NCBI RefSeq assembly: GCF_000213175.1
Contig: NW_009799179.1
Span: forward strand, 8,998,480-9,062,479
Length of the DNA stretch: 64,000 nt
DNA from: Neurospora tetrasperma FGSC 2508
Taxonomy: Eukaryota > Ascomycota > Sordariomycetes > Sordariales > Sordariaceae
Direction of reading: 5' to 3'
The position numbers and the translations under genes are program-made. The notes beneath the pieces are model-generated. The model ran no database searches. It was not told where the DNA came from and saw nothing but the letters and a program-made list of their open reading frames with translations. Shown one piece after another: positions 12,669 to 24,800 of this stretch. Each line of letters opens with the position of its first letter. Position 1 is the first letter of the stretch.

Positions 12669-13096
12669 TCAAAGCAAACCATCGGATTCTCCCTTCAGGC
12701 GTTCGACACGCTTCTGTTCCCAGTTGTCGAGATCCTTCGCCGCCAGTCTCTATAGCCCGGATGTCAGCAAAGTTGATTTTAGAGATAGCAAAGCCCCTCC
12801 TAGGCCATCAGAAGCTCAATGTCGAGACTTACGTAGTACTCCTCACGAATGTCCACCCTGCGCTTCCTCTGACCCAGACCCAACTCCTCTTCACGCGACA
12901 CCTGTCGGACCTTCCGGTCGTACTTCTCGTAGCGAATTGCGGCGGCAGGGGTAAGGATGAAGGAGCCGGCAACAATGACCGACATGAAGGGAAGACCAAA
13001 GAGAAGGAAGGGGTGCTTCTTCATCATTGCACGGTATTTGGCGGCGAAGGTGTTGGTGTTCGCCGTCGAGGGAAACTTTTTGCTTTGGAACGTCAT
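12669..13096 (-). CDS. cox16: Cytochrome c oxidase assembly protein COX16
   Basis: Two exons (13096-12833 and 12749-12669, intron 83 bp, GTAAGT...TAG) give 114 aa. COX16 is a small inner-membrane protein of mitochondria needed for assembly of cytochrome c oxidase. The protein begins MTFQSKKFPSTANTNTF, has one membrane segment around residues 30-50 (PFLLFGLPFMSVIVAGSFIL), then the family's charged stretch IRYEKYDRKVRQVSREEELG and DIREEYY at the exon junction. It continues RLAAKDLDNWEQKRVERL after splicing. The downstream exon restores exactly the C-terminus expected for the family, which supports the intron. Length is normal. A TG microsatellite lies just downstream and a telobox-like element 267 bp upstream of the ATG. 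Confidence 0.9.
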
Positions 13097-13362
13097 TTTG
13101 CCGAAGAAGCCTTGCGCAAGCCGGTGATCAAAGGTTGAAATATTATTCGATATATTGATAATTGTCGCGTACAGTTGGAGGCTAGGTCGACATCCGAAGT
13201 GGGCAGAAACGTCGTCACGGTTCAGCAAGCATTCGATGTCAAAGTCGAAGAAGCATGGACGGCGGGAATGATGGATGTGACGACGGGGCCGGAGTATGCA
13301 AAAGCTCAGGTGGGGGCCCGTATGCACCGAAACGTCGTTGCGCGGGGATGGGTCATTGTGGA

Positions 13363-13372
13363 GGGTTAGGGT
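13363..13372 (-). promoter_or_regulatory. Telobox-like element upstream of COX16
   Basis: In the sense direction of COX16 the decamer ACCCTAACCC lies 267 bp upstream of the ATG. The identical decamer, in the same orientation, lies upstream of the ATP synthase subunit g gene at 20730. Telomere-repeat-like boxes are known promoter elements bound by Myb/TRF-type factors in yeasts and plants. A role here is inferred only from position and recurrence. Confidence 0.35.
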
Positions 13373-13655
13373 TCCACTGCTGACTCCTACGACGACAAAA
13401 CTCACGAGAACTTGGACAGAACTTGACCTGCGATTGTCTTCCAGCACAACTTAAAAGTAAACTGATTGCAGTAGATATGTGTCAGGCAATGCAGAGCACA
13501 CTGGCTTTTAATACACAAGATTCATTGTGCTGAACTATGTTAACCAATCTACGTCTCAACAACGAGGACCAAACACCTCGCCCATCACCAAACGGGATAC
13601 TAGAAGCCGATAAATAATTATCATCACACGTAACCTTAACAGATACCTCACCACT

Positions 13656-16600
13656 TCAGTAAGCGCCTGTCCTCTTTTTCCACTCTCCCGCCTTAACAAC
13701 CTCCACCTCCCTTCTCCCCGTCCTAACCGGCGTCCCCGCCTCCACCCTCAACCCCGGCACCTTTGCGCCCTTCTTCCCCGTTGCCCAAACCGCCACGCCC
13801 ACCCAATTCTCTCCTTGATAATTCAATATCCCCTCAGGAACGGGGAAACTACTCTGTGGACCAATGTGGCTTACGTACCGTCCGTACTGGAAACCATTGA
13901 CATAGAGCCAGACTCTGTATTCCTGTCCTGGCTCCAAAGAGGTGGAGTTGTCAAAAACGAAGCGGAGGGGAATATCATACTGCGTGGAAGGGATGGAGAG
14001 GAGGAAAGAGGTGGTGTAGAAGGCTACGCCTGGTGAGGAGAGGCCTGTGAAGGGGGTCGAGGCATTGGAAGAGGAAAAGGAGGAACTAGGAGGGGAGGGC
14101 AGGTGGTAACCTTGTCGTTCGATGAAAAGACCGCCTTCGTTCAGAGGACCGCGGGCTTTATCGCGGTATTGCTCGCCGCCTAAGTTGCCGGTGAGTTTCC
14201 AGGTTATGTTGGATTTGGGCAAAGTGGTGTTGGTATCAGAACCAAGGGAGTAGTCCAGAATGCCCCGCGGAAGCTTCATGGTGTCATCGCCAACTGTCCA
14301 GTCCTCGTCGAGACCCATATTGTCGACCAGCACAGTGAAAACGTAGTGCTGCCCTGCGACGAGCGGGGAGGGAAGGTCGTACGTGTCGTTGTGCACAGAG
14401 GCCGCGCCGCTACCGGGCCAGCTGCCCACAAAGGAGGAGTTGAGCCAGACGGAGGAGCCAAAGGCGCTGCCGCCTATCGTGGAGATGAACAGCTTGGTTT
14501 CAGCGCCCGTGGCAGTGAAATGGCCGCGAAAGAGCAGGGCGCCGGTGTGGAAGCCATAATCGGAGGCGTAGAGGGAGACGGGGGTCTTGAGCGGCCCGAC
14601 GTAGGTGTTGTTGGTGGATTTGAGGTTGGCCGAGGGCCAGGCTGAGTCGTCATAGTCGGGTTGGATCTCGGGGAGGGAGTCGATGTAGTACCATTCGGCC
14701 GTGGAAAAGTCGGACAAGGAAAAGAATGGGGCCTCGGAGTCGATTTCAACGATGTAGTTGCCCTCGGAGTCTACTCGGTACTCGGTGGTCTCCCCGTTAA
14801 TTTGGAGCTCGGAAACACCAAGGGGCACGCCGATCACTTCGAGTGTGGTTGTGGTGTTGAAGTCGGCTTGGAGTGACAAAGAAGTGCCATTGATGGAAGC
14901 GGATCGGATGAGGTATCCACCATTTACAATCAAAGAGGACAATGAATTGGTGATCTGGGGTGCCCAGTAGTTGTATGCAGTGTTGCGATCTAGTTCGTCA
15001 ATTCGTTAGCGATGAGACACTCCGAAATATGGGAGATCAAACTGAACCGACCCAGAATGTAGATATGCAGATTTCCTGCCTTAAAGATCCTCCTTTCGGA
15101 GTTCGCCTTCCACTGTACAACAGTGAACAATTTCTTGTCATCCTTCTTGACCGTTTTCACCTGCACCGGTGGGCCTGTTGATGTCCACTTGACTTCATCG
15201 GCAATTGCAAGCTCGTGCGTTTCTCCTTCACCACCATACACCACTAACACCGTTCTATTGCTGAACTTCTTCCAAGTAAAGATCTCAGCTGTCGAGTAGA
15301 TCAATTTGTGGTCATCGACAGAATAATCCGCGACGTGTATTTTGCTGTCTCGTCTGCTCAAAGTGAGGGAACCGCCCAGAATGGGGATACTCAAATTTCC
15401 AGCCGAGGTTGGCAGCGAGAGGGTGTAAGGGGTTGAAGCAAGCGTCTGATAGTCGGTGTGGCGAACAACGTAAAACGAGCCTCCGTCCGGGGTATAGTTG
15501 ACTAGAGCAGTTACAGTGATGTCCGTGTTCGGGCTGTAGATGCCCGTTCTATTGCTAGTGTCAGGTGTAGCTGTGAGGTATCCAGGTGAAACCTTTAGGA
15601 AGTTGGCTTCCAGTTTCAACTCCGAATACTTCTCGCGAGAAACGGTACGATCCTCGGCTATGGCAGCAGCATAGTCGTATGAGGTGTAGCCTCCCGGATG
15701 CCCCAGGTTACCCCAGTTGGTGCCTCCGAAAATCTACTCTGGTTAGGCCTGGAGTTGTGAGGCGGGTCTTGGGGGGAGTAGCATACCATATATAGGTTAA
15801 AGATGGTAACGCCAGAAGCAAACATGTTCTTGTAGAAGACACGGACTTGCTCATGGTTAATGAGTTGCTCGCACTGGTCAAAGCCATATCCACCCCATGG
15901 GTCAAAACTGCCTCCCTGCTCGAACAGTCAGCCTAAGTTCGGTGGACTTTGAAACTTGGTACTAAAATACGTACCTGAAACTCTGGTACGGTGTATGGAG
16001 TAGAAGGGCTAAATTTCAGGTGCTGGGCACGGTACTGCGTAATCAAGTTACCCAAAGGCCATGTTGTGGGATTTTTGCAGTCAAAACCCAAGGGATAGCC
16101 ATCGTGCCCTATGCACATTGTCAGTCAAGCGTATCCTCAGTCCTTAGAAGATCTCACGTACCGTAAATATCAACCTCTCCTTTTCCTGAGCCAGGTAGAT
16201 TGTGACCCCCAGTCCATGAAGCATCGTTGCTCATCATAGGGAGCACAATACCGGCGTTTCGCGCCTGATCAATCACATATTGCATGTAGTCAGGATCCGG
16301 AAATTTGACGCCTGAAGCGGCACCGGTATACTCGTTCTCGGGTTGGTACAAGATGATGGGGCCACCGTTGGTTATTTGGTACTTGGCTATGAGCTTGTCG
16401 ACGTTCGCGACGTAGCTTTCAGCTCTGTCAGTCCAGTTTCCATATGGAAAAGGTTTGATTATCGAGGCTCTTCACTTACTTGTCGGTAGCAGCGAGGTAC
16501 TCTGGGTCTGCAGTCCTCAAGTGTCCTTTGATTCTTTGGAGCCAGCCTGGAAAGCCGCCTCCAGACGCCTCGGCATCTGTAGGGTTGTAAGCAAGCTGCA

Positions 16601-17007
16601 CTCGACGTGTTTCCATATGGGGGAGACTCACTGATGTAAGGTCCAGGTCTCGCGATTAGGTACATGCCCGCCTCCTTGGCCGCCTCGAAAAATGCCGAAT
16701 AGTCAAAGATACCTTCACCACGGAAGATTCCCGGTTCTCCCTCCAGTAATGCCCAGTCGAGATAGAAGGAGACGGTATTGAGGCCGAGAGCCTTGACCTT
16801 TTGGAAAATATCCAGCCATAATGACGGAACAGGCAAGCGAAAAGGATGGACCTCGCCGCTGAAGATCATCAACCGCTCACCTTTGATGAAAAGCGAAGAG
16901 TTATCGAACGTGACGATATCCTGCAGAAGTGTCTGGGGCTTCAAGGTCTCGGCGTGTCCCAAACCTGCCGCTGCAGACACGGCCAACAGGACGGAGAGCG
17001 GCCTCAT
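13656..17007 (-). CDS. Secreted beta-galactosidase, glycoside hydrolase family 35
   Basis: Seven exons (17007-16632, 16576-16480, 16424-16162, 16108-15975, 15915-15787, 15733-15052, 14989-13656) splice in phase to 1,004 aa, close to the roughly 1,005 aa of fungal LacA-type enzymes. The enzyme hydrolyses terminal beta-D-galactosyl residues of plant polysaccharides or lactose outside the cell. A signal peptide is evident ([19 protein letters not shown]). The barrel domain holds [11 protein letters not shown] and QPENEY (predicted acid/base Glu189). [12 protein letters not shown] follows, with predicted nucleophile Glu288 (spacing 99, as in characterised fungal enzymes), then [20 protein letters not shown]. 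Beta-sandwich domains follow. Many N-glycosylation sequons are present, as expected for a secreted enzyme. The gene is divergent from L-arabinitol 4-dehydrogenase. All catalytic residues are present. Confidence 0.95.
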
Positions 17008-19141
17008 GATGTGATCCTTTGCTGTGAAATCACAAAGGACAGTTGACAAGTCGCAGATGCAGCCACGATGGGGGGAAGACGCAGGAACCAGGCATCTGGA
17101 AACCCCTTATATCTGTAGTTTGTTTCCACTCGGTCTATGGTGTCATACGTACCTCAGATATTTTCCAATGGACGGGTACCTGCTAAGAATAGCTCGACTA
17201 TACCAATTGGCGTAGCTTCGCCGCATCCAGCTTCCCTTTGCCCTCCCCCCTTCTGCTTTTGAGGGTATACCGCATACGATAACCAGAACTCACCTCATAC
17301 AAGCCGGATTTGTCTGAACACAGAACTAAGCTCAACATAGTTTAGTACATCAGATGACGATGCTAGACCGCAAGGAGAATGAAATAAATCCGGTTTGAAA
17401 GAAAAGATGCGGTAGTCCCTTGGTAACGCCGTAGCCGAACGACATCCATCCGCTGTGTTGTTGAGCATTGCGACCCTGCGCCATGTTGTGCACATCGGAT
17501 GCCGGCTCGATTGTGGTGGATTTTGTCATTAAGCCGAGGCGGGAGATGCACGGTAGGCGCAGGAACGAGATAAGATCAGCGGCATTTCAGGTTCGCATGC
17601 TGAAGTTTACAAGTTGAACGGTGCGTGATTCGTGGGGTATTTGGCCGTGTATCGGTGCATCTCGAATTCGCTGCAGATGAAGTCATATGAGAAGACGTTG
17701 TTGACCAGGAAGAAAAGGCGGCCAATGCTACTGGAAGTTTGGCGCTGGACAGACGGAAGAAGGCTACATCGACCCACTTTATGTTCTGTGCAAGGCAACT
17801 TGAAGGGAACGGGAAGAAACTCAACTTCCCGCTCAGTTGTGAGGGGAAGGTTGAGAGGGGTTTTCGAGGATGACGGAACAAGCCGATGATGACTACTGTT
17901 TATGGCAGGAGCGTGGGAGGTTCTTTCGTGTTGATTAGGTTCTCCCTTTCTTTTTGAAATTTTTGTGGACCCATCGATGCATCTCCATTTTCCAGACGAC
18001 GTGGAAAACTTGAGGCATTGCCCAAGACGATTGGCTGCACGCAAGTCAGTGAACATAATGTCATACGATATCGGCAGGTTTTGGCATTGTATATCCTGAG
18101 GGCCTTCAACCCATTCCGGTCCAAATCCAGGACTTGCCGTGATTTTCACCAACAGCCCTCACTTGACCATCACACGGGAGCGTCTTCATGAAGAGAAGGT
18201 GCAGTGACGGATGATGAGTATCAAATTGAAGAAACGTGGTGGAGACTAACTACCCCACGGGGTTAAAAGTTCACTTCAACCCGCAACAGCCAAGTATGTT
18301 CTCATTGGTGCGCATCAAAGTATGTGGGGTTCTGCTCGGTCTGCTCTTTCCCGGTTCCATCCCAGCTCCTTCACTGGAACTGCCCGAGGCGGGAATAGTA
18401 CCCCACATCCCGCTCTGACATGGCAACCTTCACAAAAAAAACATTGCTCAAGTCCAGTTATTCGAGGCTTCCGGCGCGAGTCTTTCCTTGCGAAGCTTGG
18501 AGACATGACTGAGGAAGAAGACACAGGAATCTTGGCGAGTGAGTTAAAAGTTTCTCCAAATTCTGCCGGCTAGAGGTCTTGGTACGTAGTCCTAATTGCG
18601 GACGTAGGGGAAATACACTAGTCCCGGACTGGCCTGTCCTAAAGGAAGTGGAGACCTCGCGGCGGGCAGTCAGGAACTTAAACTCAATGCGGGGTCCAAG
18701 TGGATGTCTCGAGACTCCATCGCGACATTGAAGAGCGACATCATTTGGGCGTTTATAACCGTCACCAACCGCCACGGCAGTATCAAAGCCTGGACTGGGC
18801 TGGAACGATTTTGGTTCCAGGCGCTCAATTTCTTATCTTCATCCACATGACCTTCATCAGATAAACGAAGCCTCGAATCGGCGTTCAGGATAGCCATTCC
18901 TCCACAGCACTATGCTAACGCGGGATGAAGGCAGGCCGGAGAGCGGAGAGCGGGCAGGAGGCGTGCAGCAGCTCCCGTCCCAGTGCCTGGTGTGCGTATA
19001 AAAAGAGAGAGTCGGGCCTCTCACCCAGTGCTATCCCACAATCTCTTCTCCTCTCTCGAGCTTTAGTTCAGTCGTGACAATTCTCGACCGACACTTTCCA
19101 ACAGCTTCAGACACAGTTCCCCCGGGCTTATTCTGATTACA
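17008..19141. promoter_or_regulatory. 2.1-kb divergent promoter region of beta-galactosidase and LAD
   Basis: No convincing gene. A 181-codon open frame on the minus strand (17607-18152) begins with a non-ATG codon and has no recognised domain; its start MVKITASPGFGPEWVEGP looks somewhat protein-like but I would not call it. Carbon-catabolite (SYGGRG) words occur at 18253, 18324, 18401 and 18689, and a GGCTAG at 18568 fits the XlnR-type GGCTRR word, but none exceeds chance frequency. A TATA box serves the LAD side. Confidence 0.6.
18997..19004 (+). promoter_or_regulatory. TATA box of L-arabinitol 4-dehydrogenase
   Basis: TATAAAAA lies 145 bp before the ATG, followed by a purine-rich then pyrimidine-rich leader (CTCTTCTCCTCTCTC). 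This is a good core promoter for a strongly inducible fungal gene. The transcription start would be expected about 30-60 bp downstream. Confidence 0.6.
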
Positions 19142-20325
19142 ATGGCTTCTAGCGCTTCCAAGACCAACATTGGCGTTTTCACCAACCCTCAGCATGATCT
19201 GTGGATCAGCGAGGCCTCTCCCTCCCTCGAGAGCGTCCAAAAGGGCGAGGAGCTGAAGGAAGGCGAGGTCACTGTTGCCGTCCGAAGCACAGGCATTTGC
19301 GGGTAAAGACCCGTCCCCGCCCTGCCAGTGAATTGATTACGTTGTGGAGAAAAGGAGACGACAGCAGCTAACAACTCGTGTCTCTTCACCGTAGATCCGA
19401 CGTCCACTTCTGGAAGCACGGTTGCATCGGCCCCATGATCGTCGAATGCGATCATGTCCTCGGCCACGAGTCGGCAGGCGAGGTCATTGCTGTCCATCCC
19501 AGCGTCAAGAGCATCAAGGTCGGCGACAGGGTTGCCATTGAGCCCCAAGTCATCTGCAATGCCTGCGAGCCCTGCCTGACTGGCCGTTACAACGGATGCG
19601 AGCGCGTTGACTTCCTCTCTACGCCCCCTGTGCCCGGCCTTCTCCGCCGCTACGTTAACCACCCTGCCGTGTGGTGCCACAAAATCGGTAACATGTCCTA
19701 CGAGAACGGTGCCATGCTCGAGCCCCTTTCCGTGGCGCTGGCCGGTCTTCAGAGAGCCGGTGTTCGTCTGGGCGACCCTGTCCTCATTTGTGGTGCCGGC
19801 CCCATTGGTCTGATTACCATGCTCTGCGCCAAGGCCGCTGGTGCCTGCCCTCTTGTCATTACCGACATTGACGAAGGTCGCTTGAAGTTCGCCAAGGAGA
19901 TCTGCCCCGAGGTCGTCACCCACAAGGTCGAGCGCCTGTCGGCTGAGGAGTCGGCCAAGAAGATCGTCGAGAGCTTTGGTGGAATCGAGCCCGCGGTGGC
20001 TCTCGAGTGTACTGGTGTCGAGAGCAGTATCGCGGCTGCTATCTGGGCCGTCAAGTTCGGCGGCAAGGTGTTCGTCATCGGCGTGGGCAAGAACGAGATC
20101 CAGATTCCTTTCATGCGCGCCAGTGTGCGCGAGGTCGACCTGCAGTTCCAGTACCGTTACTGCAACACTTGGCCCAGGGCCATTCGCCTGGTCGAGAATG
20201 GCCTCGTTGACCTCACCAGGCTGGTGACGCACCGTTTCCCGCTGGAGGATGCGCTCAAGGCGTTCGAGACGGCGTCAGACCCCAAGACGGGTGCCATCAA
20301 GGTGCAGATCCAAAGTCTGGAGTAA
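19142..20325 (+). CDS. lad-1: L-arabinitol 4-dehydrogenase (NAD-dependent)
   Basis: Two exons (19142-19302, 19395-20325) give 363 aa, the size of the Neurospora enzyme, whose sequence this matches as I remember it. It oxidises L-arabinitol to L-xylulose in fungal L-arabinose catabolism; in related fungi the enzyme also oxidises galactitol. It is a medium-chain zinc dehydrogenase. The catalytic-zinc region reads [15 protein letters not shown] and LGHESAGE. The structural-zinc loop [15 protein letters not shown] keeps all four cysteines. The nucleotide-binding turn is CGAGPIGLI, and ITDIDEGRL after the second beta-strand has the Asp-Ile pair that selects NAD over NADP. The ATG sits 145 bp after a TATA box. 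The intron is 92 bp. The gene is divergent from the GH35 beta-galactosidase. Confidence 0.97.
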
Positions 20326-21098
20326 TTGGTTTGAGGTCGTTCATTATGTGTATAGAGGAAAAGGGATCATGGGTCTGGCGTTTAGCGTTATTGCCGAATT
20401 GACTTTTGGATTGTAGTTGAGTCTACATGGTGCGTCGCGTCAATGGTGATTTGAATGAGAGATGTCAATGTGAACCGGAACGTTTTGATTCCCCTTTCTG
20501 CAACGCAACTGAAGTCTTCAGTTGACGGCAAGTTGAGATGGCATACCTACTACTAGTACCTCTACCGTAGTGTAGAATACCTCTACCGTATGCGGATACT
20601 GCAGTTCCTGTTATCGATAAGAAAAAAAAGACGAGATGAAATCAATCCTCCAGGGCATGAAGTCATGGCGCCTAGGGCTCCCCTGTTTGTGCAACACGGC
20701 CCCTGACGAGCTTTCTTGGCATAACCCTTACCCTAACCCGACGAGTTGGGCGCATCTTGGCCTCTGGCTTACCGAAACTTGCCTTGGCAGATCTTCCGAG
20801 CTTCATCCAATTTTTCCCGACCCGCAATTCCCGCTCGCCCTTGGCTCTGTGTGCAGGTGCGCAATATCCCTCTACAACAAGCAGCACACGGAACCAAGCC
20901 GGAACCCCGACCACACTCCGTGCGCCTCTCTCTCTCCACTCCCCTGCACAGGCAAAGGCTTCACTTTCTCCTCCGACATCACCACATCCTTTCTCCGGCC
21001 CCTTCCTCCCCCGCACCGCCAGCGACCCCGACCGCCCGGCCCCCCTTCTAGAAACCGACCAATTCGTCAGTCGTCTTCTCCATCCGCGATCCGCAAAC
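20326..21098. other. Intergenic: LAD 3' flank and ATP synthase subunit g promoter
   Basis: No gene. The left half is the 3' UTR region of LAD. Near 20545-20595 there are repeated TACCTCTACCGTA words. The right half is C-rich and pyrimidine-rich (20940-21060) and leads into the start of the subunit g gene; it also carries the telobox-like element at 20730. Confidence 0.6.
20730..20739 (+). promoter_or_regulatory. Telobox-like element upstream of ATP synthase subunit g
   Basis: ACCCTAACCC, sitting within AACCCTTACCCTAACCC (20723-20739), lies 360 bp before the ATG in sense orientation. The same decamer in sense orientation precedes COX16. It resembles one and a half units of the CCCTAA telomere repeat. 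Confidence 0.35.
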
Positions 21099-21855
21099 AT
21101 GTCATTCGCCCTTGTTTCCCGGCGCTCGGCCCTCACCTTCGGCCGCCGCGCGGTCCGCTTCGAGTCTACCACCTCCGAGAAGGCTACCGAGGCCGCTAAG
21201 AAGACTGCTGCTAAGGCCTCCGAGCTCTCGACCAAGGCTTCCGAGGGTCTCTCCCGCGTCAGCTCCGCCGCCGGCCCTGCCCTTGCCAAATATGCCAAGA
21301 CCCTCTCCAGCACCCTCGGCCGCGTCGGTGGCCGCACCGGCAAGCTGATTGCCTTCGCCGAGCGTACGGTTTCCTCCCGCGTCCCTTCCCGCGTCACCCC
21401 GTCCGGGTTACACCGTCCAATGGCACTTCAATGGCTGACATCCTTATCCCCTATCAACAGGCCAGACCCCCTTCGTCATCTACTACAGCAAGGTCGCTGC
21501 TGAGCTTGGCCGCATTGTTTTCAGGGGCCAGAGCATGACTCCTCCGTATGTTCCTTCCAGTGCTCCCCGTCTACCCATGCTTGGAAACCTTTGGGTTGTT
21601 GACATGCCTCTTCATCACAGCTCCGTCTCTACCTTCAAGGCCTACTTCCAGAACTTTATCAAGTCCGTCCAGTCCGGCTCTTTCTTTTCCAACGCCGGTG
21701 CTTCCCTCCAGAACGTCCGCAACATCTCCAGGACACAGGTCGCCGCTGCTGGTGTTCTCCTCGCTGAGTGCCTCGGCTTTTTCACCATCGGCGAGATGAT
21801 CGGCCGGATGAAGCTCATCGGCTACCACGGCGAGACCCACGCCGCCGCCCACTAA
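21099..21855 (+). CDS. atp20: Mitochondrial F1Fo ATP synthase subunit g
   Basis: Three exons (21099-21363, 21461-21545, 21621-21855; introns 97 and 75 bp) give 194 aa. Subunit g is a small peripheral-stalk-side subunit in the inner membrane that helps ATP synthase dimerise and shape cristae. The N-terminus is a typical mitochondrial presequence (MSFALVSRRSALTFGRRAVR) followed by an Ala/Lys-rich coiled segment. The family core spans exons 1-2 (KYAKTLSS, QTPFVIYYSKVAAELGRIVF). The C-terminus has a single membrane helix with the GxxxG dimerisation motif (GEMIG) just before RMKLIGYHGE. Splice phases close exactly, with CGC and CCC codons split across junctions. It is longer than yeast Atp20 because of the extended N-terminus, as is usual in filamentous fungi. 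Confidence 0.93.
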
Positions 21856-24800
21856 ACGGACTCCCATCTTCCTCGATCATTAACTACCACCGCTTAATGA
21901 ACGTCAACCAAAGAGACTAGAGTGTTGGGCCGAACCTCAGTCACCAATGGCCCGCGCGCGAGCAATGGGAAGAGGCCTTACTTGATATCCGACAGCAAGG
22001 GGTTGTGTGTGCAGGTGTGGGCGCGTGTGCGCAACGTGTGCGTGTGTGTCAGAAGAGTGGTGGGAAAAAAAGGGAATCCAGTTTTGGGAGGGAACGGACG
22101 GGACAGAATACCGCGCGAAGAGAGAGAGAGAGACGAGAACGGGAAATGATTTCATGGAATAGAATCATAAGGCGTAACGGGGATCACTTGTTTTTTTCTT
22201 GCTCGTTTAGATTTTTGGCCCGACTTCTTTCTCTGCCGTTCCTATCCCTCTCCGCCTCCTCCCCCTTTCTTCCCTGGTCCGGCGCTCTCTCTCTCACCAA
22301 ACTCACGCAAGTGACCGCGCAGCAGCCAAACGTTGGGTGTGAGAGCTGTGGATAACCGGAGATCGCCTATGGAAACTGACCCCGGCAATACAACGGATAT
22401 CCTACTCAAGTAGCGCAGAAGTTGCATCTTTTAGCCCCCGGGGTTTGGAATCTTTTTTTGGAGAGTTCGTTCGCAAAGGAAGAGGGAGAGAGAAGCACGA
22501 AAGCAACAAGACCATCATCCCAGAATTCCCAGGGAGATTCCGGTTCGGCTCATCTCGTCTCTTTGTCAGCCCATCTCCCTCCAGCTGGGAACCCTCATCA
22601 CTTACCAATTCTATTTCTCCCATTGTATATTTGTCCCAGGAGCTTGGTTCGGTCCCTCACTGTTTCACTTTTATTTTTACCTTCTGTCGATTGTATAACA
22701 TATGCTTCATAGACATTTAGCCGCTATTATGTGCAGAAAGAGAGTAGAGACGGAGAGGTCACAAAAGGAGGTTGAATTGAGAAAGATGAGATAAAACCGA
22801 ACCCGATTTTCAACCTACACATGTGGTCATGTTGTATCTTTCTTATGGCTCAATCATTCCTTCATTCATCAAAGTCACTTGGATTGATTCCAGTTCAAAT
22901 CGGGCCAAAAGCTCCGGTCGGTCGACCCGGGTCGGTCGATGTGGCCGGCCTTGGGTTTCCCCATGTTCTTCCCAGAATAGACCATGGTGACCATGGTCTC
23001 CGACCCTACCTACCCCTGCCCGCCTCTTTCTTTGACTCTGTTGGCCTTAATTGTCGACCTCATCACATCACCGTCGCGACTCTGCCATGCAAGTGGTTTT
23101 CATCACGCCCGCTGCCCAACACAACACCCTCGTACCCAAACAAAAAAAGCTTCTTGCTTTTCACTTCCTTGGCCTTTCTTCGAAACGAGACTGTCGACGT
23201 GGCTAGGTGGCTGCTTAGTTGCCTCACACGCACCCCTGGTGATTGTATGATTCACTACAATGGAAGGCCGGTCGGTTTCGTGCGGCCCCCGGTGGTCACT
23301 GGGTGGGTGACAAACTCTTTTTTCCATGTTCCATGTTGTCCCCGCAGCGTTTGCACCAGCCCTTTACAGACTTGTGCTGTTTTCCATAAACTCTCGTGTC
23401 TGTCGACGTGGCTCGCTTGTTTCCACCTCACTCCCTTTTTTGGTGGGTTGATGAGACGACAAACAGACAGGCTGGAGCTGGCTGGACCCGGGCTAGGCCG
23501 GGCTGCCTCTGACCCGTTCTGTCGACCGTTCCCGCTGCGAGTGATTTGATGTGTTGTCTCATCCTTCTACTATTATTCCTTGTCCCGGTTCTGGTTTCGG
23601 TTCTAATCCCCCAATACTTCCCTGCTGTCTCTCTTTTATGTCTCACGTCACTCTGAGGAGGAGGAGAAAGCCAAGCCGGGCTGTCCATGTCGTCGGTTGA
23701 GGTGAATCGGTCCCGGTTCGGTTCAAGTTCCTCCCCCCTTTGATGAATATGTGATGATCGTCTCTCCAAGCTCCCATACCATCCATACTCCGTGACGTGT
23801 CACAGCTCCTATGGATTAGGCCGCGGCCAGCAGTTAGCTAAGTTGTTTTGTAAGAGGTGAAGAGAGGTAAGGTGCTTGCATTTGTTTGCGTATATGCGCG
23901 AGGAATCACATCGACGTGTTCATGGAGCTAATAGTGGTTCTTGAAAAGGTCACGAAGTGGGTGATGTAGAGCAGTGGAAGAGAGAGGGTGGCGAGGCGAG
24001 ATGACGAGCATATTGTGCCCATAGATGGTTCCGAGTACCCGTTTAGTTAGGGTAGTCTTGAAGTTCAGATCGATGGGAGTTGGAACTTGCTACCTCATAT
24101 CGATGAGAATGTATTATCAGTAGCATCGGGACGGATGGGGTCCCGGCTGAGCCGCGGGGGGTCACGAATACCTACCTACTAGTAACCTACGGGCCGACCG
24201 ACACTCGGCCGGCGGCCGGGGAACAAACAACCTTCGTCGATGTTTCAGACAGACTTTCTCTTGCCCACCACTCATGGCACTATGACTTGCTTGATTACAT
24301 CCCGGGGGTTTGCTTGCCGTGGGCACCCCATTACGGTCGCTCTTTCCCCCCTGTCGGGTTCAAAGCCAAGAAGAACGGAAACTTCGAAACCGCATCTGGA
24401 CTCCTCCCTGCAGTAGTCTCTATGTAGGCAAGTTTCAAGATGGTGATGTGACGGATGTGACCGCCAGTGAATGTTCAGTTATGTTCCGACTTCCAGGCTA
24501 CGTACAAGTGGACAAGTCCAAGCAGGCATACCCTAGCTACCTAGGTAGGTATGAAGTCAAGTACGTGTACGCCGAACGGTCACCATACCATCCATATCCA
24601 ATACATACAATGAAGCAAAGTACTGCTACCTTTCATGCTCTTGTGTGTGTTTTTTTTTTTTTTTTTTTCCCTTGTCAGGCAGGTAGTGCCAATCCTAGCA
24701 GAACAGTTAATTACACTACAAATATCAACTGTATCAACAGCAAGCCAGCAAAGCAAAAGCGAGTTTTGCAACACCACCCATTTTCAAGCATTCACATTGT

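Noticed and set aside
17607-18152. 181-codon minus-strand open frame in the divergent promoter.
   Set aside because: It begins at a TTG, lacks domains and a plausible N-terminus, and overlaps other open frames. It is left as non-coding with low certainty.
18253-18694. Four SYGGRG (CRE-1/CreA-type) words and one GGCTRR word upstream of LAD.
   Set aside because: SYGGRG is expected about once per 256 bp on both strands, so four in this 2.1-kb region is not enriched.
24651-24668. Long T run considered as the poly(A) tail of a retroposed copy.
   Set aside because: No adjacent gene-like sequence and no target duplication found. Similar A/T runs occur throughout the window as simple repeats.
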